Made by a program: the position numbers and the translations under genes. The notes under the pieces were generated by a model. The model saw nothing but the letters and a program-made list of their open reading frames with translations. It was not told the origin of the DNA and ran no database searches. From Limnohabitans sp. Jir72 (GTDB lineage Bacteria > Pseudomonadota > Gammaproteobacteria > Burkholderiales > Burkholderiaceae_C), in contig NZ_NESC01000002.1 in the NCBI RefSeq assembly GCF_003063575.1, positions 62,001-126,000 of the forward strand: a stretch of 64,000 bases of DNA, given 5' to 3'. The stretch's first letter is position 1; every line of letters begins with the position of its first letter. Below are positions 44,180 through 52,397 of this stretch, piece by piece.

Positions 44180-44216
44180 CAGTCAGGTGATGCCTTGTAG
44201 ATGCGAAACCTGACTG
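44180..44216. repeat. 9-bp inverted repeat before VIT/vWA gene
   Basis: CAGTCAGGT (44180-44188) and ACCTGACTG (44208-44216) are perfect inverted arms with a 19-base centre. The outer CAGT/ACTG ends are shared with the repeat in the MerR-gene promoter, so it could be a second operator for the same regulator, or an mRNA hairpin. Confidence 0.55.
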
Positions 44217-44332
44217 TCGGTGGTGCTTGTGGCCCTTAATGATTGAGCAAGTACCACCCCTTTCCAACCGCGAAACGAGGGACGCGGAATCTACATCTCC
44301 CCTCAACTAACAACACCAAGCTGGAGCGTCCT

Positions 44333-46687
44333 ATGAAAACAAAGACAGGTCTCGAAAACGAATACGGCCAAAACGTTTCCCTCAAATCTGTTCATCTCGA
44401 GGGCAAACTTGAAGGCCTCCTGCTCACCATGCTCGTGAAGCAGCGGTACCTGAATGATTCAGATGAGACGATCGAAGCCAGCTACACCTTTCCGGCGGGA
44501 TGGGGTGCAAACCTGATGGGCTTCGGTGTGGAGCTCAATGGCAAACGGATGCAGGCAGTAGCTCTTGCCAAGAAGAAGGCGGAAAAGAAGTACGAAGAGG
44601 CGATCGAAAGCGGTGACACCCCTGTCATGCTGGAGAAGTCTCCTCTTGGCCTGTACACAGCTGACCTGGGGAATCTCAAGCCGGGCGAAGAAGCAGTGAT
44701 CAACATCGAGTATGCCCAGCTACTCAGGTTTGAAAAAGGGCGGGTGCGCATTACTGTCCCCACCGTGATCGGAGAGCGGTATGGTGACGAGGTGTCTGAT
44801 GGACATATTGCTCCGCACCAGACGGTGGACACGGACTTACTGGTCGAGTACCCATTCACGGCCACTCTCGACATCCTTGGTCAAATGGCACAAGGCAATA
44901 TTGCCTGCCCGAGTCATCAAGTTGATGTGGAGCAAATTGAGGGAGGAACTCGCCTGCGACTTGCAAAGGGTGGCTTGCTTGATCGCGACTTCATTGTCAC
45001 CGTAGAAGAGCTCAAGGGTGAGTCGTTCGTTTCGGCAAGTGAAGATGATGGGGCGTATGCAGTTGTTGCGAGCTTCTGCCCGAAGCTGCAAGAAAAAGAG
45101 CCGACGCCTCTGGGGCTCAAGATCCTTGTCGACTGCTCTGGTTCGATGCAGGGTGACAGCATTGAACAAGCGCAAGAAGCGATGCATGAGCTGATCCTCA
45201 GGCTCACTGAGCAAGACATGGTTTCCTACAGCAAGTTCGGCTCGAAGGTGATTCACACATCTAATCAACTCGAAAAATGCACACCGCGCTACATCAAGAA
45301 CGTGCTGGCTAAAGCTGTTCACGACACAGCGGCAGACTTGGGCGGTACGGAGCTGAATCAGGCCCTGACATCGACGTTCAAAATCAGCTTCACTAAGGCC
45401 TACACAGAAGGCTGTGATCTTCTCCTGATTACCGATGGCGACGTTTGGGAAATCGAAGAAATCGTCAAGCAAGCCAAGATCAGCAACCATCGAATCTTTG
45501 CCATTGGGGTAGGTAGTGCGCCAGCCGAAAGCTTGCTGAAGGATCTGGCCGAGCAAACAGGTGGCGCATGCGAGTTGGTTACCCCCTCTGAGAGCATCTC
45601 GGAAGCGGTGCTGCGGATGACTCAGAGAATCCGATCTGCTCGGACGAGCTCGATTGCCATTCACTGGGAAGGCGAAGTCCTCTGGCAATCCAAGCTCCCC
45701 AAGCAGGTTTTTTCAGATGAGACGATTCATGTTCATGCGCGACTCAAGAAAAAGCCAACGGCAACTCCGACGTTGCGCTGGACGGTTGAAAACGTCTTGA
45801 ATGAAGAGTCCGCACCTTCAATCGACTGGAATTCAACAGGTGCATTGCCTCGCATGGTTGCGGGGGCTGAAATTACCAGCATCACAGATGAGAAGGCTGC
45901 CGAAGAACTTGCTCTGAAATATCAACTCGCCAGCAAGTACACCAACCTGCTTCTTGTCCATGTTCGCGAGGAAGAAGAGAAGGCGGAAGGGCTGCCGAAG
46001 CTGCAAAAGATCAAGCAAATGAGCGCCGCAGGCTGGGGAGGTTTGGGTACTGTTGAGCAGCCACGCGTGCTGTACTCAATCTCTGCTTCACGAATTCTCC
46101 GAACCGGAACAGATTCGGTTGCGTTTTCTGCCTCTTCAGCTCCTGCTGTCTGGCGTTCCAGTCGAACCGCTGCGGCTTCACGAATTAGCGATTCGTCAAT
46201 TCACGACATAGATGATTTTGAGATTCCTGCCTTCCTTCGAAAGCAAGATGACTCTTCAACATCCCCGATTGTTTTTGATGAGGACAGCTTCACCCCTGAG
46301 GAAATGCTTGAGAAGTTCAATGAGCTTTCACTCACAACCACCAAATTCAGCGATATCACTTGGGAGCTCATGGAGCGAGTATCCAAAGGGTACGTCTGGA
46401 AGGTGTTGTGTGAGATGGCATCGTCCGAAGACGAGATGGATGTCTATTGGGCGTTTCTCTTGCGCTGGCTCTCTAACGAGGTGGCTGGAATCGTTTCGCT
46501 GACAAGGCATTCACAGCGACTGCTTAACGCTCAGATTGCCAATATTGAAGCCTCGTTGGTTCAAGATGTTGAAGAACAACTTGCGCAAGCGTTCCCGACC
46601 ATCTCCAAGTCCTCATGGGGTCAAACTCCTGCGACTGAGAGGCGCTCATTGCTGTCCCGCTTCAAGAAGTTGATGACCGGGGGTTGA
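44333..46687 (+). CDS. VIT domain / von Willebrand A protein
   Basis: 784 residues from the ATG at 44333 with GGAG 8 nt upstream. N-terminal VIT domain (about 10-130, with LPAGWG-like and KPGEEAVINIEY features). The vWA domain shows an intact MIDAS: D267-x-S269-x-S271, T339 and D368, so it can bind a divalent metal and a partner. The last 200 residues are unrecognised and Ser/Glu-rich, with no signal peptide. A cytosolic role with a MerR-type regulator is suggested; no MoxR ATPase is present. Confidence 0.85.
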   Translation: MKTKTGLENEYGQNVSLKSVHLEGKLEGLLLTMLVKQRYLNDSDETIEASYTFPAGWGANLMGFGVELNGKRMQAVALAKKKAEKKYEEAIESGDTPVMLEKSPLGLYTADLGNLKPGEEAVINIEYAQLLRFEKGRVRITVPTVIGERYGDEVSDGHIAPHQTVDTDLLVEYPFTATLDILGQMAQGNIACPSHQVDVEQIEGGTRLRLAKGGLLDRDFIVTVEELKGESFVSASEDDGAYAVVASFCPKLQEKEPTPLGLKILVDCSGSMQGDSIEQAQEAMHELILRLTEQDMVSYSKFGSKVIHTSNQLEKCTPRYIKNVLAKAVHDTAADLGGTELNQALTSTFKISFTKAYTEGCDLLLITDGDVWEIEEIVKQAKISNHRIFAIGVGSAPAESLLKDLAEQTGGACELVTPSESISEAVLRMTQRIRSARTSSIAIHWEGEVLWQSKLPKQVFSDETIHVHARLKKKPTATPTLRWTVENVLNEESAPSIDWNSTGALPRMVAGAEITSITDEKAAEELALKYQLASKYTNLLLVHVREEEEKAEGLPKLQKIKQMSAAGWGGLGTVEQPRVLYSISASRILRTGTDSVAFSASSAPAVWRSSRTAAASRISDSSIHDIDDFEIPAFLRKQDDSSTSPIVFDEDSFTPEEMLEKFNELSLTTTKFSDITWELMERVSKGYVWKVLCEMASSEDEMDVYWAFLLRWLSNEVAGIVSLTRHSQRLLNAQIANIEASLVQDVEEQLAQAFPTISKSSWGQTPATERRSLLSRFKKLMTGG

Positions 46688-46688
46688 T

Positions 46689-47069
46689 ATGCAAACGGAG
46701 TGCAGCACCCTTTGCCCTAGCTTCCAGTCTGTAACGGAGGAGATCAAATGGCACCAGGCCGATGCGAATCTAGGCTTCACCGGTGCGCAGCATCGTCTTG
46801 GGAAGCTCTATCTTGAATCTGCGAGCGGCTCAGATGACTTGTATCAAGCCTACAAGTGGCTATTCATCTCAGTAGCCCTGGGCAACGAAGCGGCTCGTGA
46901 TGATCTCATCGAGGTCAACAGACGGCTTGATTACGAGCAAATTGGCGAAGCCTACCAATTGGCCGAAGATTGGTTCGAAGAAAAATTTGACGATGATTTA
47001 GACCGAGATGAATGCAACTGGTCGCCAGAGTTGATGAAGTGGCGCTTTGCCCTTCCATTGCTCCATTGA
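46689..47069 (+). CDS. Sel1-repeat-like small protein
   Basis: 126 residues, 1 bp after the VIT/vWA stop. About two Sel1-like units: GAQHRLGKLYLES and YQAYKWLFISVALGNEAAR. Sel1 proteins mediate protein-protein contact. Close spacing suggests that it works with the vWA protein. Confidence 0.65.
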   Translation: MQTECSTLCPSFQSVTEEIKWHQADANLGFTGAQHRLGKLYLESASGSDDLYQAYKWLFISVALGNEAARDDLIEVNRRLDYEQIGEAYQLAEDWFEEKFDDDLDRDECNWSPELMKWRFALPLLH

Positions 47070-47080
47070 AAGGAATAGCT

Positions 47081-47383
47081 GTGTCCTCACAACCAACTGA
47101 GATCATGTGCGACAAGGAAGCCATGAAGGCTCGGATGTCAGAAATCATTGGAAAGTTAACCCCTGATCAATGCGAGCACTTCGCCTATGCGTTGGAACAG
47201 GTGGCGAGTTGTTATCTCAGCCCCTCAAGTCATGGGGCACTACTGATTGCGAATGAAAAGGATGAATCGCAGTCCCTAGTTGCGATCAATGCAAGCGAGA
47301 TGCAGATCTCTGAGATGGTTGGCTTCATGGCTGAAGCCATGCAGGGGCGGAATTCCTCTCCTAGCGGGATGTACGTCAATTGA
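47081..47383 (+). CDS. Small hypothetical protein
   Basis: 100 residues from a GTG with AAAGGAA upstream, 11 bp after the Sel1 gene. Acidic and helical, Met-rich end (EMVGFMAEAM). Not recognised; operon context only. Confidence 0.55.
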   Translation: MSSQPTEIMCDKEAMKARMSEIIGKLTPDQCEHFAYALEQVASCYLSPSSHGALLIANEKDESQSLVAINASEMQISEMVGFMAEAMQGRNSSPSGMYVN

Positions 47384-47446
47384 ACAGTAATATCCTCACA
47401 AAATTTACTCAGATAGCAACCGAAATTTTTGAAGAGGATTCAGAAA

Positions 47447-47890
47447 ATGAGCCGTCAATACCCAGAGCCTAAAGACATTGAGTATCTGACCGATTGGGCC
47501 GAGCGCAAGATCGTTCGAATGGCAAAAGAAGATCGAGCGTCTAATTTTGTAAATGTTGCTGACTTGGCGCGCTCAATTACTTTTTATTTGAGCTCCATGG
47601 AATTGGCGTGGGACTCCTCGCATAATTGGTTGCGTCGCAGAATTTCAGACACCTACTACGCGCTGAGTGATATGCGTCGATACGAAGTGGATTCGCAAAA
47701 ATTTATCAGCTCAGAAGTCTTTTTGATAGATACGCTCAAATATATTTCTAGTTACTTCGAAGAAAACGGATGCATTGATCCAAGCTTCAGCTCTGAAATG
47801 CAAGTCTCTTCAGCTGGCGCTCAGAAAGTCTGGCGTCCACCTGCACGATGGCTAGAGGAACACTCGGAAGAGTGGGATGAGCTTGAGTAG
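47447..47890 (+). CDS. Hypothetical protein
   Basis: 147 residues from the ATG at 47447; a TTG 18 bp upstream is the alternative. Helical, Trp/Tyr-rich, with an acidic C-terminus. It converges with the leftward coiled-coil gene, 40 bp between stops, so it is the last gene of the rightward unit. No family recognised. Confidence 0.6.
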   Translation: MSRQYPEPKDIEYLTDWAERKIVRMAKEDRASNFVNVADLARSITFYLSSMELAWDSSHNWLRRRISDTYYALSDMRRYEVDSQKFISSEVFLIDTLKYISSYFEENGCIDPSFSSEMQVSSAGAQKVWRPPARWLEEHSEEWDELE

Positions 47891-47930
47891 TCCTCGATCT
47901 TGGGTATCGCCTAGCAATGTTAGGGGACTG

Positions 47931-49616
47931 CTACGACGGCCAACGGAATCGATGGATCGGCTTGTAGTAAGTCCGCTTGAGCCAATCTAAATCACTCTCC
48001 CATCGAGCGACTGCCTCCATGTGACGTCTAAAGCGCTTGGTCATCAAATGCAGGTGCCAAGCAATACGTCGAAGACGCTTGCGCGAATTTGCTTCTCCCC
48101 AGTCCTCCATGTATTCATCCGAAATGCACCAAGGCAAACTCTCTTCGGCGTATGTTTCTTCCAGCAAGTCATGTCGTCGTGATGGAGTTAGGGCAACTTG
48201 CTGCGCCACGGAGTACCCCATCTTGTACAACGGCGACGAGGCATCTTCACCGTCGAAACCTTCTCCTATAGTGGCGGGGGGGCCGTCTTCAAAAGCGTTT
48301 TCAGGCCATGGAAATTCTTGATTAAACAGGTACTCAAATACTGGGTGTCCGTCTACAAACTTAAGCAAGGATTCAGGATCTGCGATCTCAAGTGGATCCG
48401 CCTGCATTGCCAGCAACATCACAAATAACTCTTGTGGGTAGACCCGCAACGATTCACCATATCGTTCTTCGATCTGAGCGTCAATTACAGACTCTGACCA
48501 GTTCTCTCGTCCAACAATCACGACCTCAATGTCAGCATCACAGCCGTTTTGCCAAACATCGAACCCGACCTCCTGCAGCAACTCCGTGAAGTTATCGATT
48601 GGCCAAGGCCCATCACCAATCAGAAGGACTTGCTTCGGCACTACACGCTCATAGGGATCCTCGAAGTGGCTGACTAGCCATTGGACTGTTTCAAATGATC
48701 GGATGATGACTTCACCGTCTGGCGTCGAAGCCAGCATGTTGAGAGCATCTTTCAGATCACGGCTGATTTTTTTTGCATTCACCTCAGCTGAAGATTGGCT
48801 CTGTAAGGCTTGATCTTTCTCAGCCGTCAGATTGCGAATGCGCGTCTTTCCCGCTTCATAGAGCCTGGTCACCTTCGTGTGTTCTTCTTCTAGGGATCGC
48901 AGCGCTTTTTCGATTCCTCTGAAGTGCCCCACACGCGCCTGTAGATCACTCAATTCGTTTGACAATTTTTCTAAACGAGATCGCTCGACGGCAAGTTTCT
49001 TTTCGGATCTTTCAGAGTCGATGATCCGCAGTCGAATTTCTGCCTCAGATTCTGCTAACTCACGCTGTGCGGCGGACAACTTTTCTGTTGCTTCATCAAG
49101 TGCCTCAAGACGAACTAAATCGGCCTCAAAGGCGGCTCGATCTTCCTCAAGTTGCAGTCGAGCCTTTTGAAGTAAGGCCATTGACTCATCGGCTTCGCGG
49201 ATGATCACATCTGCCTGAATAGCTTTTTCTCTCCAACGCAGGATCAGATCTTTGTGGGGTAACTCTGCAAGCTCGCGCTTCAGCCGCAAGTTATCTTCTG
49301 CCAATAAGCCATTGGAATTCTCTGCGGCTTGCAAGCGCGTAAGGACATCTCTGTGTTGTTCCTGCAATTGACTCAACACAGCATTTGGATTGGCCTTAAC
49401 AAAGTTGAGCTCTGCGGCTAGTTGAGTGTTTGCTGTTCGAAGTCCCTCAATTTCCAGAATTAGGGCTTCATATGAATTTGTAGAGAGTTGGGGACTCTGT
49501 GTCTTAGAAGAAACTGTTGGCTGAAGTTGCTGATGCGTAGCTTGACCAGTCGAGTTTGTCTGAAGTCCTCCGGACCTAGCCAACTTGGCCAACTGCTCTT
49601 GTAGACTTTCTTTCAT
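47931..49616 (-). CDS. Coiled-coil protein downstream of BREX genes
   Basis: 561 residues, GGAG 7 nt before the ATG. Residues 50-295 are long coiled coil. Residues 325-410 have an alternating beta/helix pattern (VLLIGDG... then EVVIVG... then RVYPQELFVMLLA) that looks BRCT- or Rossmann-like. The C-terminal 60 residues are basic and Trp-rich (RWESDLDWLKR). It lies on the BREX strand, 61 bp after brxA, with no strong terminator between, so it may be an accessory BREX gene. Function not known to me. Confidence 0.65.
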   Translation of the reverse strand: MKESLQEQLAKLARSGGLQTNSTGQATHQQLQPTVSSKTQSPQLSTNSYEALILEIEGLRTANTQLAAELNFVKANPNAVLSQLQEQHRDVLTRLQAAENSNGLLAEDNLRLKRELAELPHKDLILRWREKAIQADVIIREADESMALLQKARLQLEEDRAAFEADLVRLEALDEATEKLSAAQRELAESEAEIRLRIIDSERSEKKLAVERSRLEKLSNELSDLQARVGHFRGIEKALRSLEEEHTKVTRLYEAGKTRIRNLTAEKDQALQSQSSAEVNAKKISRDLKDALNMLASTPDGEVIIRSFETVQWLVSHFEDPYERVVPKQVLLIGDGPWPIDNFTELLQEVGFDVWQNGCDADIEVVIVGRENWSESVIDAQIEERYGESLRVYPQELFVMLLAMQADPLEIADPESLLKFVDGHPVFEYLFNQEFPWPENAFEDGPPATIGEGFDGEDASSPLYKMGYSVAQQVALTPSRRHDLLEETYAEESLPWCISDEYMEDWGEANSRKRLRRIAWHLHLMTKRFRRHMEAVARWESDLDWLKRTYYKPIHRFRWPS

Positions 49617-49677
49617 GCCAGGACTCCATCAGCTTATTTCTTGATGGCTAATCAGCTCAATGGAGCAACTGCAGTCA

Positions 49678-50400
49678 TTATTGATCATGCAATGCTACAA
49701 GCTGCTGATTGGCTCCTCCTTGCTGCAAAGCCAACTCTTTGCTATTGGAGACAAGATACGGAAGAGAGTTATCAAAAGCGAAAGGAAATGCAATAGGTGA
49801 CGAGTTAAGCATTTCAATAGGCAAGGGTCTACCTGCTTGTCTTACTAATGCCTCAATCAACCATAGAATCAATTCCGGATCAGAAATCTTCACCTTTTCT
49901 GCAGGCGTCAATTTAGACTCGTTCTTTTCTCTGGTGATAACTTTCCAATCAACAAGCGTCTGAATAACAGCCTGAGCCGCCACTCTAATGTTATGGCGTT
50001 CACCATATAACTCACCCATACGGCGGTACACCTCTGACGAAGAGCATACGCCTTGGATACTTGAGAGCCTGCCAATAGTTTCCGAAACTTTGCCGAAAAA
50101 CATGTTGTTAACAATAATTGAGCCCCAAGCGAAAATCAAGACGCTGTTCGAAGTAGATGAGTTGCTTATGCTGTTAATGCCTCGGTCTATGAAATCTTGA
50201 AGTTCAACTCTTGGCTCTAAGCACAGCAATTTCAGTTTTGTTTTTAACTTGACTCGCGCTTCTTTCCCTAGCTTTACCCCATCAAGATATTTTTCTAATT
50301 CATCAGGATTGCTTCCACTTACCCGCACTTTTAGTGCCTCGGCAATCCATTCAAGTCGAATATATCTATCATATGCAATAGATGAGTTTGCAATTGTCAT
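49678..50400 (-). CDS. brxA: BrxA-like BREX protein
   Basis: 240 residues; ATGA overlap with pglZ. N- and middle parts fit BrxA (DUF1819-like), a small winged-helix protein that binds DNA in BREX. Here the gene is visibly more AT-rich than pglZ and brxHII, suggesting separate origin. It is the last canonical gene, as in type III order. Confidence 0.75.
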   Translation of the reverse strand: MTIANSSIAYDRYIRLEWIAEALKVRVSGSNPDELEKYLDGVKLGKEARVKLKTKLKLLCLEPRVELQDFIDRGINSISNSSTSNSVLIFAWGSIIVNNMFFGKVSETIGRLSSIQGVCSSSEVYRRMGELYGERHNIRVAAQAVIQTLVDWKVITREKNESKLTPAEKVKISDPELILWLIEALVRQAGRPLPIEMLNSSPIAFPFAFDNSLPYLVSNSKELALQQGGANQQLVALHDQ

Positions 50401-52397
50401 TTGTCTTTCTTCTTGTTAATTATCTTGATAAACGGCACCAGCAGCTCTTCTATAGAGAGTCCGCCATGCACTACAGATTGCTCTCCTTGGAGAGTAAATG
50501 CACTGCGACCACCTGCATATAAGACCACATAGTTTGCTGGAAGACCAGTATTTTCCATACGATAGGTACCAAGACAAACGGCTTCAGACTCAGCAGCGAG
50601 CGCTTCGTTGCGATAGGTTCGGACACGTTCTCCGCGCATTTCTGCAGCAACGCCTTGCTTAGGACGGCCTTGGCCGATCGCTTCAACGTTTCCGTGATCC
50701 GCAGTCAGGTAAACATCAAATCCTTTTGCTAGCAGAAGCTCGAACAGACGATCAACGAAGCCGGAGTCACACCAGTTTTCAATCTGATTGGCAATTCCGC
50801 GTTTGCCAAGAACTGCGCCGTGAACAATTTCGTCAACGGTGTCGACGACGATTCCAGCCACCTTTGTCGAGCTTGCGATTGAGGATTCAAGCTCCTCCAG
50901 TTGGTCGATGCGCTTCAGTCCTTTTTGGTAATGGATCTCGTTCGACTTGAGTCCTTGATCCTGCCAAAACCTGCTCCAGTGTGCCGGCTCAGATGCAGTC
51001 GTCTCGATCGTTTCTGTGAACTCTCGTGGCTTCAGACCAGAAAAAATGGCTTGTCTCGATACAGAGGTCAGCGTTGGCATCCATGCAAAGCAAGCGGACT
51101 CATCAAAGCCATAATTTGGGGCGTGGCGGCCAAGACACTCCCGGACGAGTACCCACTGATCGATGGCAAGACCGTCAAACACTAGCAACGCGACGCGACC
51201 AGAACCTTGGGCTCTTTGCCGTTCCAGATAACGGGGAATGTGATGAACCATCACTGGCCCTTTGACTATTGGGAGTGATGGCAGGTCAGCGTAATGCTTG
51301 CGTGACCAAGCGATCAGTTGTTCGTCGGTGGCCCGTTGCAGCTCCGCCATGCTGGCCTTCAATCCCGCCGCTCCAGTCGCGTCCAGCCCATGATAACGAC
51401 CCAGAACCTCGCCAAATTTGCGTGCGGTGTTGATCCAGTCGCGGTACGAGGATTCAGTGTCCGGCAGGGCCTGCTGAATGGCCTTGATCCCTTCTGCTAC
51501 GAGAGTCCGAAGCGCGAGCGGATCCTGAATCACGCCTACCTTCGCCCATTCGGGAATGGAAGTGGGAATGCCTTGCACGGACAGTGGATGCAAGAGCCCA
51601 TCCAGGAACATCGAGTCGATCCAAACGCGAACGTCAGGATGCTCGAAAGGGATCTCGACACGCAGCTGAAGCTCGGCAGGAGAAGGCTCCCCGATCTGCG
51701 TCCCTGTTACCCCATAAATCGACAGGAAGCGATACCAAGCATCCTGTACGGTGCGGAGCAGCGCTGGCTTCGATTCAAATAATTGTCGCAACGGAAGCGG
51801 CTTTAGCGCAGTAATCTCGGACAACACCCCAGCGACATGTTCTGCGAGCACGGCTGGAAGCGCTGCATCGCGGTAATGAAGCCGCAGTAATTCCCGCCAT
51901 AAGTCTTCAGGTCGAGCCATGAGGTGTGGGCTGATCTTGTAAATATGGGTGAGGATGAACTCCTTGGTGGAAGACTCACCCATTGTCTGTGAAGCATGCT
52001 TAGCATGAGCATCAAACAGCGCTTCGTGTTGGTCCGGACCTAGCTGGCGGACGACCGAGTAGCTGAGTTTCGGGAACAGGTTGGCCAGACTAACGCTGAC
52101 TTGCCGCGCTTGCGATAGGTAGTCCCAAGGAAGGTTACCGGTGGAGCTATCCCGCAGATGCAGCACCAAAGCTTTCGTTGGCGCATCCTGGTTATGGACC
52201 CAGGCAGTGCGATACCGCTCCTCATACTCGGCGCGGAATGCGACTGAGTCGTCGTAGGGCAACAGCTCAAAACCGCGCTCACGCAGACCTGACAAGACGC
52301 GCTCGTCCAACAAGACATCATCAGGGTCCGCTGCGATCCACAAGCGAGACAAATCCGCAGTGAACTCCTTGAGGATACGATCCACCCAACTGCTCAT
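50397..52397 (-). CDS. pglZ: PglZ, BREX alkaline-phosphatase-fold protein
   Basis: 666 residues. Motifs of the PglZ phosphatase-like core: VFDGLAIDQW (406-415), TLTSVSR (442-448, nucleophile region) and TADHGN (565-570), with VVHGGLSIEELLVPF near the end. PglZ is the marker of all BREX/Pgl systems and is thought to act with PglX in switching methylation and defence. It overlaps brxHII by 4 bp. Confidence 0.92.
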   Translation of the reverse strand: MSSWVDRILKEFTADLSRLWIAADPDDVLLDERVLSGLRERGFELLPYDDSVAFRAEYEERYRTAWVHNQDAPTKALVLHLRDSSTGNLPWDYLSQARQVSVSLANLFPKLSYSVVRQLGPDQHEALFDAHAKHASQTMGESSTKEFILTHIYKISPHLMARPEDLWRELLRLHYRDAALPAVLAEHVAGVLSEITALKPLPLRQLFESKPALLRTVQDAWYRFLSIYGVTGTQIGEPSPAELQLRVEIPFEHPDVRVWIDSMFLDGLLHPLSVQGIPTSIPEWAKVGVIQDPLALRTLVAEGIKAIQQALPDTESSYRDWINTARKFGEVLGRYHGLDATGAAGLKASMAELQRATDEQLIAWSRKHYADLPSLPIVKGPVMVHHIPRYLERQRAQGSGRVALLVFDGLAIDQWVLVRECLGRHAPNYGFDESACFAWMPTLTSVSRQAIFSGLKPREFTETIETTASEPAHWSRFWQDQGLKSNEIHYQKGLKRIDQLEELESSIASSTKVAGIVVDTVDEIVHGAVLGKRGIANQIENWCDSGFVDRLFELLLAKGFDVYLTADHGNVEAIGQGRPKQGVAAEMRGERVRTYRNEALAAESEAVCLGTYRMENTGLPANYVVLYAGGRSAFTLQGEQSVVHGGLSIEELLVPFIKIINKKKDK

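Noticed and set aside
44837..45688. 283-codon ORF antisense to the VIT/vWA gene
   Set aside because: No ribosome site or domain; the sense frame has an intact MIDAS.
44333..46687. MoxR-vWA ternary system
   Set aside because: No MoxR-type AAA ATPase nearby; the partner is a MerR-type regulator.
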